Shown here one piece after another: positions 25,648-35,695 of a stretch of 64,000 bases of DNA. Each line of letters begins with the position of its first letter. Position 1 is the stretch's first letter. The DNA is from Cyanobacteria bacterium SZAS-4 (lineage in GTDB: Bacteria > Cyanobacteriota > Vampirovibrionia > Obscuribacterales > Obscuribacteraceae). The stretch spans positions 120,999 through 184,998 of the forward strand of contig JAFEAT010000019.1 of NCBI GenBank assembly GCA_018266255.1, read 5' to 3'. The translations under genes and the position numbers were made by a program. The notes beneath the pieces are model-generated. The model saw only the letters and a program-made list of their open reading frames with translations. It did no database searches and was not told the DNA's origin.

Positions 25648-28600
25648 ATGTCTAGAGACCATTCGATTCCGCGTCGAGATGCGGATGTTGTTATTGATCC
25701 GGTAACTTCGAAAGACACAGCTTCCGAAAAACTGATGGAAGAGGCTAGAAAAAGTCTCGACCTTCCAGGTCTGATGACCAAATCTGCAGCGGCGTCTAGT
25801 GAGTCTCGTTCAGGCGGTGGTGATCCTCGTTCGGCTGACGCTTCCACCGACCGTCCACGTCACTCAGTCGCAGATAGCACAATCGTCAAAAGCGATCACT
25901 ATCAGGTAGCAGAAAAGCTTTTTGGAAAATCACTGGGTCTGTTGGATTTTGATGCGAGCAAAAACGGATTTGGTAACTCTCTTGTCGCAGACTATTTCCG
26001 CTGTAGCGCTGATGGTGACGCAAGGGGAGCGGCAAAGGCCATCGCGGCTCTCGAACAAAATGCAGAATCTAAAAACAATCCACAGGCTAACTTGATCGCC
26101 AGGGCGTTGCGCCTGGTCGATGCAATGTCTACAGTTCAAAACGGTGTCAACACCAACGATGTAATCGCCGGGCAGAGAGGTCTAACCGATCTTGCCAGAC
26201 TAGCCCCAACTGTTCCGACTGCCGCTTTCATTCTCGATCATTTTTCTGAGGAGAAAGACGGAGCGAGAAATCCTTTGCGAGAAGCGCAGGTGAAGTGGGC
26301 AAAGGTTGCAGCCGATGGTGGCGATGAAGCAGTTGTCGCTCAAGCGCAGAAGACACTGGCAGAAATTTTGACAGGCGACATGAGCGCAGGCGAGAGAAGC
26401 ATCCAGACTGCTGGCTTGGCGCTCGCCAACTATACGCTCAGTGCTGAGGCCAGAAAAGCGGTAGAGCCGCAGTTTCGGTTGGCTCAAGCTGTCGATTTGG
26501 CAGAGACATTGAAAGACTCCGCTGGTAACTCCGAAAGATTTGCCAGAACTCTTTCGATGGTGCAAAAGCTCGCCGAGAGCGGCAACAAAGCTGCGGTGTC
26601 GATGATTCGCGAGCTGGGCGTAGAAAATCCTGGCGATGTGCCAGAGTTGATCGCTTCTCTTTCTGATTCTCAATCGAGAGCAGCAACCGTTGCGAAGTTA
26701 CAAGATTGGAAAGCTTCCGTTGCCGACTACGCTGGTATTGCCGACGATGCTTTCTCACCGGTCAGTGTAGAAGTTGCAGGTAATGCGCCCGACGATGATG
26801 GAAATGACGGAGATAAAAACAGTAACAATGCAAGGACAGAATCGACCGGCAAAATCTACACGGACCTCCAAGGTGACCCGACCATGCCTGAGAGCGTGAA
26901 GGACGCCGTATTCAATCTTGCACCAAAGAACCTTCCGCCGGGTAGCTCGAACTTGAACGATTTGAAGTTGGTGCCTAAAGATGATGTCCACACTCGCAAC
27001 GACATCCTCGTTCGTCACTATGTCAACGGCGACCAAACCGCCAGAGCTAATGCCCTGGAGGGGCTGAGGCAAGAAGTGCAGAATGGCAATTTGTCGGCTA
27101 TGCAAAGACTCGCTGAACTCGCTTTACTGGATGGCACCCTGAAGTTTTCGGATGCGTCCAAGCGCGCGCGCACAGCGACATCTCAAGCCGAATTCGATCA
27201 AGCCCAGGCAGACCAGAAGCAAGCGCTGCGCGACCTGGCCACTTTAGAGATCGCCGATAAGAAACGCGATAAAGGTGTCACTGATTTACTTAATCACGCT
27301 CCCAAAATGGGCGTTTCGCCAGAGGAAATCACTCAGGCCCGTCAGCAAGCACGTGCAAAAGAAAACGCTGAAGCTAGTCTGGTTCAGAACGCGCTCGTTG
27401 AAGCCCTTCATGGTACTGGTAGTGGTGCGGTAGCTAAACTGGAGCAAGCTGCATCGGCAGAACGCACCACAGCACAGATGGCTAGTAACTATCTCTCTGG
27501 GCGCGATCCACAAGAGTTAAAAAACGCGGCAGATTTTGCAAGCGGTACAATTAGCGCCACTAAGGCGCTCAAGTCTATGTCTAACCCGTCTAGTTGCGCA
27601 GAGGCACTGCTCAATTTAGAGAAATTAGCGCGTGGCGGCAACACCGATGCAGAACGTATGCTTGTCGATTTAGAACGAAACGCTAACAGCAAAGAACTGT
27701 TGCGAGCACTTCGTTCTGGTGATAAGAAAGCTGTTGCGGCCGAAATTAGCAAAAGCGACGTTGCTGAATCCATTCAATCGGCATTGTCCCCATCTGTGCG
27801 GCGCGCAGAGGATCTCAAATCACTAAAAGCTGAGGATCTGCTCAAGGCATTTAGCACGCCTCAAGGTTTGGAAGACGCGCGCAAATCGGCAATTGATAGT
27901 TTGAATCAGAACCATAAGCAAGCCGACACTGCTTTTGGTGCCTTCATCGAACGGGGAAAGACGGCGGCGGAGCGACAACAATCGCTAGATGCTCTGAACA
28001 AAGCAAGCCAGGAGCGGATACGCAGCTCTGGCGATTATGTCTATGAATCGATGCGCCTGAATCTTGAATCAATTCAGCAGGTGAAGAAAATCCACGCTGC
28101 GGCAAAACTCGTGGAAGAAAAATTGAAAGACGCCTCCGCCGATGTAGCCAGCCAGAAAGCGGCTGTTGAAGCGCTTTCAGATGGCTTGAAAGAACTATCC
28201 AAAATGGCTGGAGGCAATCACTCGCTCGCCCATAGTTATTTGAATAAGTTGCTTTCAGGTCGAGAAGTTAGTTTCGACAAATTGATGAAAGAGATCGAGG
28301 AGCACAACCCCAATGCTTTCCTCGCCATAACAAGGCATCTGCCAACCGGTGATGAAGAGCTGAATGAATATCGAGCTAATCGCATCGTTCGAGACTTAGG
28401 TCCAAATTCTTCTGCTGCAGATTTTGCAAGAGCCCACGAACAGCTCGAGGCAGAGTCGAGGATAGACAAAGACAATCAGTCCGCAACCGATTGGTTGAAG
28501 TGGACTGCTGCCACTAAATCTGTGAAGGATATTTCTGACGCGGCAAAAACTAATAACTTCGAAGCAGCAACTTCGGCAGTAAAAGAACTTTCTAGAGCAG

Positions 28601-31600
28601 CCAGAGAAGGGAATCCATACGCCAGAGCAGAGTTGTCTGCAGTGCTACTGGGACGCAGCGACGTGCGCGCTCGCGCTGCGCTTGCTGAATGTGGTTTCGG
28701 CAAGACCCTGGAGAAACCCACTTACTTACCTGATTTGAAGGGGCTTGATGCCTCGTCTTCCGAGAAGCTTTTACACTCCGCAATCGAGGCGATAAGCGAG
28801 AACCACAAATCTGGTGGCTTCAAGTTTACCCGTGAAGAAGCTGGCACTCTGGTGGTTGCTCTTGCGGACGCCACGTCCAAAAATGACGCGAGGCTGACAT
28901 CAGCATTGAAAGATTTATTGGACCGCGGTGTAGATGGGGCGTCGCGCACGACCGTGATGGAAGCAGTGTTCACTGCTATCCAAAATGAAGTGCCTGGTGC
29001 GGAAGGATTGGCTAATGTTTACTTGCGGGGCGCTGCCACAGATCCAATTCTAGCCAAACAATTCAGGTCTCTTAGCGAATGGGCTCGACTTGGAGATACT
29101 GCCAGCATGAGAATCATTGCTGGTATTGCATCTGGTATCGCAGATAAAAATGAAACGGCTAACCCTCTGCGTTATAGTGGCGAAGATAAGGACCGCAAGC
29201 CGATCATGAAACCGGTAGATCCTATATCTGACAAAGCTAGAACGGTCCTGGTAGGTCTGGCGGATCGTCCATCTCAACAGGCGCGAGTGCTAGAGGCGAT
29301 CACAACTGTTTATGCACGATTCGGTGACTCGAATCAACTGCTTGCTACGTTGGGTCAAGTGGCTGAGAAAGTCGACAAGGCACTTGTCACGGCAGATGTG
29401 CGGGACGCGCTCCAACGAGGTGTCAAAATGACTGCCTCGAATCCGGAAAGCCAGGAGCACAAGAGTGCCGTTTCTGGATTGCTCGCGATGGCGAAGCATT
29501 GGGATGCCAGCGATATCAAAGTCGTCGGTGAGCACTTGACGCCTACACTCACCAACGGGTTGAGAGAAAGAGCCGACGAAGTTCCAACAGACTTGCGCAA
29601 ACAGTTGCTAGTAGATTTGCATCAAGCGATTAACACCACTGACCACACAGACGCAGCCAATGCTCGTCGTCTTGGTTCAATTAAAGCCATGGGCGCCTTT
29701 GCCAAGATGTTAGATAAAGAGCAGGTAGAGACGCTGGCTAGCTTCGGCGGTGTCGCAGGTATCAAAAGGCTTTCCGATGTAGGTATCACAGGTGATGCCA
29801 GCGTAGCCGTGCAGAAGGCTGCAGGAAAGGCTCTTTTGCGTACGGTAGCAATGTCAGAAAATGCTCCCGAGGGGCAAGTTGGTCCACGTGAAACAGCTTA
29901 CAAAGCCTTTCTGCGCGATGGCTATCCAGGTCTTGATGAAAGTACTAACACCTTTCAGACAAGTGGCAAAAAATTGGAGCCGAGAGATCTGCGAGAGGCG
30001 CTGCTCAAATACGCTGAGGGCAGAGCGTGGGACGTCGAGTTATCCAAAGAGATTGGTCGCATCGTATATGATGCCGGACTGCCTCGTCCGACTGCTGGAA
30101 TTTTGCATGACTTCGGCATTCCAGCCAAGAATAGTCAAGATTTGCTTGCCAAAACCAATACGATCATTGCTAATTACGAGAACAAAGCAGCACACCAGTC
30201 TGGTGAGGACGTCGTGCGCCGGGTGGCAAGCAATATCGACTTAGTTAACGCGCTTCCGCCTGCACTTAGAGCCAAGTTAATGGGCAGCCCGGAGCAAGTC
30301 GACAAAGCACAAGTGGCTGGCCAAATGCTGCAAAAGACTTTGGAAATTTCGAGCAACAAGGCATTGTTGGAAGACCTGCCGAAGAAGCTAGAGGCAATGA
30401 GTCTTGAGGCCGGGAAGGAGGTTGACCATTTAACCAAGAAGTTTGCCGAGTTGCGCAGCGAAAAAAGTATGACTCTGGCGAAACTTGCGGACCACACCAA
30501 AACTAGTGTCACGGGAGCTCGATTCACTGCTGTTTTTGGCAGTAACACTCTCGATAAGTTCGAAGAGAAGCAAGTTGAACTCGTGCGCAAGCTGCCCGGT
30601 CTTAACATGCAGATGGAACTGAGAAACAAAGATCTGGCAGAGGCCACTCAGTTGCAGCAGTCGATGGAATTGGCTCGAAAAATTGGTCAACATACCAATC
30701 TGGAGAACAAAGGACTACAGAAGGAAGCCGACCGGCAAGCGTTGCAGATGTGGCAGGAGCATGGAGCGATGCTTCAGAAGCTTGCACCGACGGTTTGGCG
30801 AGAGTTAGTTTCTTCTGACGGTATGCAGTCTGGTCGAAGTGTTCTTGCTCGCATGCGCGATGCTGGAATGAGTCAGTTCGACACCGTGCCTAGTTATGAG
30901 TCGGGCAAGAAGGGCTTCGATGAAGCTTTATCAACGCTCAAGTCTTTGCGATACACAGATATCCACGACCCATCCGGTTTCACTTACAAAGGTGAATTCA
31001 GCGACACTGCTGCGATGCGCGCACATGCGCTGGGTAGAGTCAGTGACGATCAAGCTTTCCAGAAACTCAATCGCGTCAGCAAAACTTTTAATCAGAGTTT
31101 GCCTGAACTGGCTGAGATGTTCAAGGCCGCTCAACAGGGCACCAAATTCGATACCTACGTCAACGCCGCACAAGATAGAGCAAAAATGCTCCAGAATGCG
31201 ATGCGCACTGTTACTTCCAAAGATCTGGCTGATGTTCGTGAGCGTATTACGTCGATGCAAGATGCCGTCGATCAAATGAAGGCGCATCCAGATCAATCCA
31301 ACCGCGAAGCAGTAAGTGAGTTGCAGGCGCGTATTGCCAACTATAAGCAGATGCATGATTTGCTCAATCCCAATTCATCTCAAAATTACGACAAAGAGAA
31401 AGACACTAATGGGCAGATTCGAGAACTGATCGCAAAAGTCACGGCTCCTGATTTTCGCGCCGACACATTTGCCAACTGGGCGATGGCACATGGACCAGTG
31501 ATTTTAGCGACGGTTGTCGCCGTGGCTGCCACTGTCGCTGCTTGCGCCTCATTTGGAGTTACCTCGCCTCTAGCTATTGCAGCGTGGGCTTCTGTAGCCG

Positions 31601-34600
31601 GACTGGCAGCCGCTGAAATTACCAGAGAAACTTTGTACCAGTACAACAAAGATGGCTACAGCGGTATCGGTGTATGGAACGAGAGATCGAGTGCCGGCAC
31701 CTGGGCGAGCAAAATTGAATCTCGAAGCGAGTGGGAGAATGTCAAAACATTTTTCACCGAAGTTGCTGGACCGTATGCCGGACAAGTTGTCGTCGACACT
31801 GCCTTGGCATTTGCCACAATGGGCATCTCTAAGTTCGCACTGTCTGGATTTTCTTCCGCGACGTTTTCCCGCGAGACTTTGAAACAGCTGGTCATCGGCG
31901 AAGGCAAATCTATGGCGCAATTAGCTGCTCAAGCTGAGAGAGCCGCCGTAATCGCTGAAGGAAATAATGCTGCCGGGCTCTTCATGCGCCAGTATATGCA
32001 ACAGTTCGGCAAAGAGCTGCTGATCAACTCTGGTTTCACCGCCGCCCACCTTTCGGCTGAAAAAGGTATAGAGACGATGACGCCGCAGCAGCTCAAGCAC
32101 GTGGTGCACGAAGGTCAACCTGGAATTGCGTTCGGGCTTCAGACAAGTCTTGGTATTGGGCAAGGATGGCTTGCTGCCTGCTTCCACAGCCGCGGCGGTA
32201 AAGTGAATTTCAAAGCTACTTCTCCTCAAGCAGAACTCGCATTCATTGAGTCTTATCGAAAAGGAGGCTTTGAAGTAAAGCCTATTTTGGCACCGGGTCA
32301 AACAAGTGCGAGTAGATGGGAAGTTCGTGCCTACAATCAAGACCCGAAGCAACCGTCTTTCGTGCTGGAACGTGGCACTGGTTTGCCAGAGAAGGACCTT
32401 TTCCCAGGTGGTGCAAAGCAGGTTGTTCGACCGGAAGGCGCAACTGTGAGCGAGTTGCCTCGTGAGGTCGATGGACACGGTACTAAGTGGACCCAATCAG
32501 AACCCGGACAAAAGATGATCGGCGAACTACAAGGTTTCACGGAAGCGGTGATGAAAGGAGATTTTGAAGGCGCTTATAAAGTTGCCACAAACACAACCGA
32601 TGTGCCTGCCAATTTCACAGTCAAGAAAAATCCAGTCGATATTTCCCTCACTCAATTGAAAGATCCCGCAAGCGCCGACATGCATCTGCAGCGGTCTCTA
32701 AAAGACATGGGGGGCGTCAGCAAAGCAAGCCGCACCGATGGAAAATTGGTGGCAGAAATACCACAACCGGTGCTGGAGATCGAACCTGGTGTCAAGGTTG
32801 ATATCCTCGAGCCTGCAGGAACAACAGTCAACGGCAAAGCGCTGACTGCAGAACAACTAAAGAAACTGAATGATTTTAAAGCAAGCGACGCCGGTCAGCG
32901 CATATTCCAGGAAATGGCTATCAACGCTATGGAAGAACGAATTCACCTGCGTCAGTTAGATATGGGAGTAAAAATTGCATCGCCCTCTTATGCGCGATTT
33001 GTCGCCGAGAATCCACATGCCAGTGTCGATCAGATAAACGCATTGCGTGGCACCTACGATCAAAATCACGCTGAATTTGGCGGTCGCTCTGCTGCCACCA
33101 TGGAGCAAGAAGCGATTCTCGCCTTGCACGACTCAGATCCGCATCTCTGGAATTCAAAAAATCTTCGCCATCATTTTGGTAATCAGCATGCTGATGTTCG
33201 CGAACCGCTGTTCAAGTGGGTTGAAAATCAAGAGCGCCTTCGAGCCGGGGGAAAGGTCGAACCTACTGGTCTGCAAGGTCAGCCAACCCGTTTGAACAGT
33301 GCACACGAAACCGGTGAACGCACCAAAACAACGTCGCTTGGACGCAACGACGCTGACACAAGAAGAGATGTTCTAAATTTGATCGCGCATGAGTCCACGG
33401 AGAGCTTCAACCAGAATATTAAGCCAGGTGACAGGAAGACTCCAGATGTCGCGCAACAACTTATCTTCGAAGAAGCCAGGGCTCATCTACGACGTCCTAG
33501 CGCACCTGGCAAACCTTCGCCTCACGATGAAGGATGGAGATTTTACCAGGCTAGAAAAGATTCGCCTGCTGACCATGCCAAAATGGATTACATCTTGGTC
33601 AATGAAAACACTGGAAAATATCACATCGTCGATGCCACTGCACAGCTCAAATCAACCACTTCGAATATTCGAACAGATTCAATAATTCGATGGAACGATA
33701 AGCACTTAGACGGCAAAACTGCCTCTAATAAGATGCTTAACAACGAGGGCAAAGACCTCGTGCGCAATCACATCGACTTTCTGCTGCGCAAAGAAGCGCC
33801 ACTTGATCTATTGACTGAGCCGCCACCATCGTTTGCTCAAAACCACAGTGATAAAGATGGTGGTCTTGCGGCGACTAAAGCTGACCTGGATAGATTTCAC
33901 GATTGTTTAGTAGAGTCTGCGAAAAAGGATCCCCTTCGTAGTGCCGAGCTAACGCGCTACAGCAAAGAGTTACGCGGTAGCAGGGATTTCTTCCTCGCTA
34001 AGCTGAGCCAGGACAATCCTGTGCACCAGGGTCATCAAAAATATTTTGAGACCACTTTCGCCGATCAGCAAATTACAGCAGCGGCACGAGAATGGGTGCG
34101 AAAACAATCGCAAGGCACCGACATCAAAGTCAAGAAGCCTTTGCCAGATCGAGAAATAAAGTACGACAGAGGCACCATTCAAGCTATTGCAAGAGACGGC
34201 ACTGGTAGACGATTTGACTTGCCAAATGTCGACGCGCGTATTGCCAACGCGGTGACAGCTGAAGCCACCAAAGAAATCGATGCGATTACGCGATTGAAAA
34301 AGGAAAAGAAGATCGATCCTAAAGAAGCTGACCGACAGTTAGCGATTCTCTTCGGTCTGAAGCAAGTGCCAGCTGAGCCTATTCGGGATGTGCTTGTAGG
34401 TAAGTTGTCCAGTCACCCGCTGCAGAATATGCTGGAACCGGCACCACCTCCGGTGCCAACGCCTCCGAAAGCAAAAGCACCAATAGAGACACCAGAAACA
34501 AAAGCCTTGGAGGTAGTCACAGAAACATGTAAGGTTTGGGATGTTCGTGTTCCTTCGGGTAAGGATGCTGCGGCTAAGGCCAGTGAGGATGTAAAAGCTG

Positions 34601-35532
34601 CTCTTGCTGAGGTGCAGGCAAAAACTTTGAACCCAGCCGAACAAGCTGCACTAAGTAAGATTATCGAGGGCTATAAAACGGGCGACCCAAATATCGTTAA
34701 ACAAGTTCACGACCACCTCAACAAACAACCTGATACAAAAGCGCTTGGTCGAAATGAAGACGAAGCAGTTTTGCCAGTCGATAAAGGACACGAGCGCCTG
34801 GCTGAAGGCGAAATCAAAACAGTAAAATTGGCTGGGCAAGGTCAAGAAAAGATAGATGTGTATTTTGCCAAACAGACCGTTCCTGGTCAACCAGAGCGTG
34901 ATGTAATCGTGCGCACTCCCGGCAGAGGCGGCTCCGAAGAGGCTCTGATGAAGCGTGCTCACATGGAGGATGCCGCCTATGAAACGAGCAAGTTGTTCAA
35001 CGGCGGTGAGCCAAATTATCCAGCTATAAGCGCGCGCGAGGTAGTCGTGGAAGGCAAAACTCAGACCGCGATCGTTCAAGAACATGCTGGCACCACCCTT
35101 AGTGACTTCGTTGCCAGGGACGTATATCGCGGTCTGACTCCAGGGCGGCAAGCTGAATTCAAAGCTGGAGTCGAATTAGCTGCTGCTCAACGTCAAATCA
35201 TGGGAGACTCAGATTTCAGCAACAACAATTTTGCAGTGCGCGTGGCGCCAGACGGCAAAGTCAGCGTTTCTAATATCGATATGGGGCGTGCTTTTACAAC
35301 CGAACTGAGACCAAGTTGGGGAATTGGCGGTGTCAACGAACGTTCGCCTTTCGGTGGTCTGCCTGGTAAGCCTTTGTCGCCTGAAGTTCGCGGTAAAGTC
35401 GAGGAGTTTGTCAAATCAGTCGAAGACCCCAGAGTCGTTGAACAGCTCTCTAAAACTGGGTTGCAGCCACACCAGATCGGTTACATGAAAGCGCGTGCCA
35501 AGCTGCTTTTGCTTGACGGATTTCCGAAGTAA
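25648..35532 (+). CDS. Giant 3294-residue protein: helical repeats, hydrophobic segment, atypical-kinase-like C-terminus
   Basis: No known full-length family recognised. Residues 1-1250 are alpha-helical and contain a scattered repeat with core G-N/D-x2-A, for example KLAESGNKAAVSMI (about 307), KLARGGNTDAERML (659), RAAREGNPYARAEL (983) and EWARLGDTASMRII (1143). Long coiled helices follow to about 1930, then a hydrophobic segment at 1946-2000 (two TM-like stretches), and a mixed region with EERIHLRQL (about 2429) and MDYILVNENTGKYHIVDAT (about 2640). A Pro-rich linker (about 2930) precedes a C-terminal domain (about 3040-3294). That domain has a hinge-like VQEHAGTTLSDF, a catalytic-loop-like GDSDFSNNNF (3186) and NIDMGRAF (3208), resembling PI3/4-kinase or HipA-type folds. 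There is no signal peptide. The protease gene follows by 121 bases. Confidence 0.9.
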   Translation: MSRDHSIPRRDADVVIDPVTSKDTASEKLMEEARKSLDLPGLMTKSAAASSESRSGGGDPRSADASTDRPRHSVADSTIVKSDHYQVAEKLFGKSLGLLDFDASKNGFGNSLVADYFRCSADGDARGAAKAIAALEQNAESKNNPQANLIARALRLVDAMSTVQNGVNTNDVIAGQRGLTDLARLAPTVPTAAFILDHFSEEKDGARNPLREAQVKWAKVAADGGDEAVVAQAQKTLAEILTGDMSAGERSIQTAGLALANYTLSAEARKAVEPQFRLAQAVDLAETLKDSAGNSERFARTLSMVQKLAESGNKAAVSMIRELGVENPGDVPELIASLSDSQSRAATVAKLQDWKASVADYAGIADDAFSPVSVEVAGNAPDDDGNDGDKNSNNARTESTGKIYTDLQGDPTMPESVKDAVFNLAPKNLPPGSSNLNDLKLVPKDDVHTRNDILVRHYVNGDQTARANALEGLRQEVQNGNLSAMQRLAELALLDGTLKFSDASKRARTATSQAEFDQAQADQKQALRDLATLEIADKKRDKGVTDLLNHAPKMGVSPEEITQARQQARAKENAEASLVQNALVEALHGTGSGAVAKLEQAASAERTTAQMASNYLSGRDPQELKNAADFASGTISATKALKSMSNPSSCAEALLNLEKLARGGNTDAERMLVDLERNANSKELLRALRSGDKKAVAAEISKSDVAESIQSALSPSVRRAEDLKSLKAEDLLKAFSTPQGLEDARKSAIDSLNQNHKQADTAFGAFIERGKTAAERQQSLDALNKASQERIRSSGDYVYESMRLNLESIQQVKKIHAAAKLVEEKLKDASADVASQKAAVEALSDGLKELSKMAGGNHSLAHSYLNKLLSGREVSFDKLMKEIEEHNPNAFLAITRHLPTGDEELNEYRANRIVRDLGPNSSAADFARAHEQLEAESRIDKDNQSATDWLKWTAATKSVKDISDAAKTNNFEAATSAVKELSRAAREGNPYARAELSAVLLGRSDVRARAALAECGFGKTLEKPTYLPDLKGLDASSSEKLLHSAIEAISENHKSGGFKFTREEAGTLVVALADATSKNDARLTSALKDLLDRGVDGASRTTVMEAVFTAIQNEVPGAEGLANVYLRGAATDPILAKQFRSLSEWARLGDTASMRIIAGIASGIADKNETANPLRYSGEDKDRKPIMKPVDPISDKARTVLVGLADRPSQQARVLEAITTVYARFGDSNQLLATLGQVAEKVDKALVTADVRDALQRGVKMTASNPESQEHKSAVSGLLAMAKHWDASDIKVVGEHLTPTLTNGLRERADEVPTDLRKQLLVDLHQAINTTDHTDAANARRLGSIKAMGAFAKMLDKEQVETLASFGGVAGIKRLSDVGITGDASVAVQKAAGKALLRTVAMSENAPEGQVGPRETAYKAFLRDGYPGLDESTNTFQTSGKKLEPRDLREALLKYAEGRAWDVELSKEIGRIVYDAGLPRPTAGILHDFGIPAKNSQDLLAKTNTIIANYENKAAHQSGEDVVRRVASNIDLVNALPPALRAKLMGSPEQVDKAQVAGQMLQKTLEISSNKALLEDLPKKLEAMSLEAGKEVDHLTKKFAELRSEKSMTLAKLADHTKTSVTGARFTAVFGSNTLDKFEEKQVELVRKLPGLNMQMELRNKDLAEATQLQQSMELARKIGQHTNLENKGLQKEADRQALQMWQEHGAMLQKLAPTVWRELVSSDGMQSGRSVLARMRDAGMSQFDTVPSYESGKKGFDEALSTLKSLRYTDIHDPSGFTYKGEFSDTAAMRAHALGRVSDDQAFQKLNRVSKTFNQSLPELAEMFKAAQQGTKFDTYVNAAQDRAKMLQNAMRTVTSKDLADVRERITSMQDAVDQMKAHPDQSNREAVSELQARIANYKQMHDLLNPNSSQNYDKEKDTNGQIRELIAKVTAPDFRADTFANWAMAHGPVILATVVAVAATVAACASFGVTSPLAIAAWASVAGLAAAEITRETLYQYNKDGYSGIGVWNERSSAGTWASKIESRSEWENVKTFFTEVAGPYAGQVVVDTALAFATMGISKFALSGFSSATFSRETLKQLVIGEGKSMAQLAAQAERAAVIAEGNNAAGLFMRQYMQQFGKELLINSGFTAAHLSAEKGIETMTPQQLKHVVHEGQPGIAFGLQTSLGIGQGWLAACFHSRGGKVNFKATSPQAELAFIESYRKGGFEVKPILAPGQTSASRWEVRAYNQDPKQPSFVLERGTGLPEKDLFPGGAKQVVRPEGATVSELPREVDGHGTKWTQSEPGQKMIGELQGFTEAVMKGDFEGAYKVATNTTDVPANFTVKKNPVDISLTQLKDPASADMHLQRSLKDMGGVSKASRTDGKLVAEIPQPVLEIEPGVKVDILEPAGTTVNGKALTAEQLKKLNDFKASDAGQRIFQEMAINAMEERIHLRQLDMGVKIASPSYARFVAENPHASVDQINALRGTYDQNHAEFGGRSAATMEQEAILALHDSDPHLWNSKNLRHHFGNQHADVREPLFKWVENQERLRAGGKVEPTGLQGQPTRLNSAHETGERTKTTSLGRNDADTRRDVLNLIAHESTESFNQNIKPGDRKTPDVAQQLIFEEARAHLRRPSAPGKPSPHDEGWRFYQARKDSPADHAKMDYILVNENTGKYHIVDATAQLKSTTSNIRTDSIIRWNDKHLDGKTASNKMLNNEGKDLVRNHIDFLLRKEAPLDLLTEPPPSFAQNHSDKDGGLAATKADLDRFHDCLVESAKKDPLRSAELTRYSKELRGSRDFFLAKLSQDNPVHQGHQKYFETTFADQQITAAAREWVRKQSQGTDIKVKKPLPDREIKYDRGTIQAIARDGTGRRFDLPNVDARIANAVTAEATKEIDAITRLKKEKKIDPKEADRQLAILFGLKQVPAEPIRDVLVGKLSSHPLQNMLEPAPPPVPTPPKAKAPIETPETKALEVVTETCKVWDVRVPSGKDAAAKASEDVKAALAEVQAKTLNPAEQAALSKIIEGYKTGDPNIVKQVHDHLNKQPDTKALGRNEDEAVLPVDKGHERLAEGEIKTVKLAGQGQEKIDVYFAKQTVPGQPERDVIVRTPGRGGSEEALMKRAHMEDAAYETSKLFNGGEPNYPAISAREVVVEGKTQTAIVQEHAGTTLSDFVARDVYRGLTPGRQAEFKAGVELAAAQRQIMGDSDFSNNNFAVRVAPDGKVSVSNIDMGRAFTTELRPSWGIGGVNERSPFGGLPGKPLSPEVRGKVEEFVKSVEDPRVVEQLSKTGLQPHQIGYMKARAKLLLLDGFPK

Positions 35533-35695
35533 GCAGCACTGTTTTCGCTGCCATGGCCCAGGCGGTTATCGGCTACATTGCCATTTTGTCCTCACGTTAT
35601 GAGGTCGGTGATTTCGTAATTCCCCCCATGACAAGGCGGCAAAGTCCTTCATAATGGACTTCCCCTCCCCCGACAAATTCGTATGGAAGTTTGAA

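Noticed and set aside
33510..33650. PD-(D/E)xK nuclease motif in the giant protein (MDYILVNENTGKYHIVDAT)
   Set aside because: The second acidic residue is followed by A-T rather than x-K, so the motif is incomplete; not strong enough to call.
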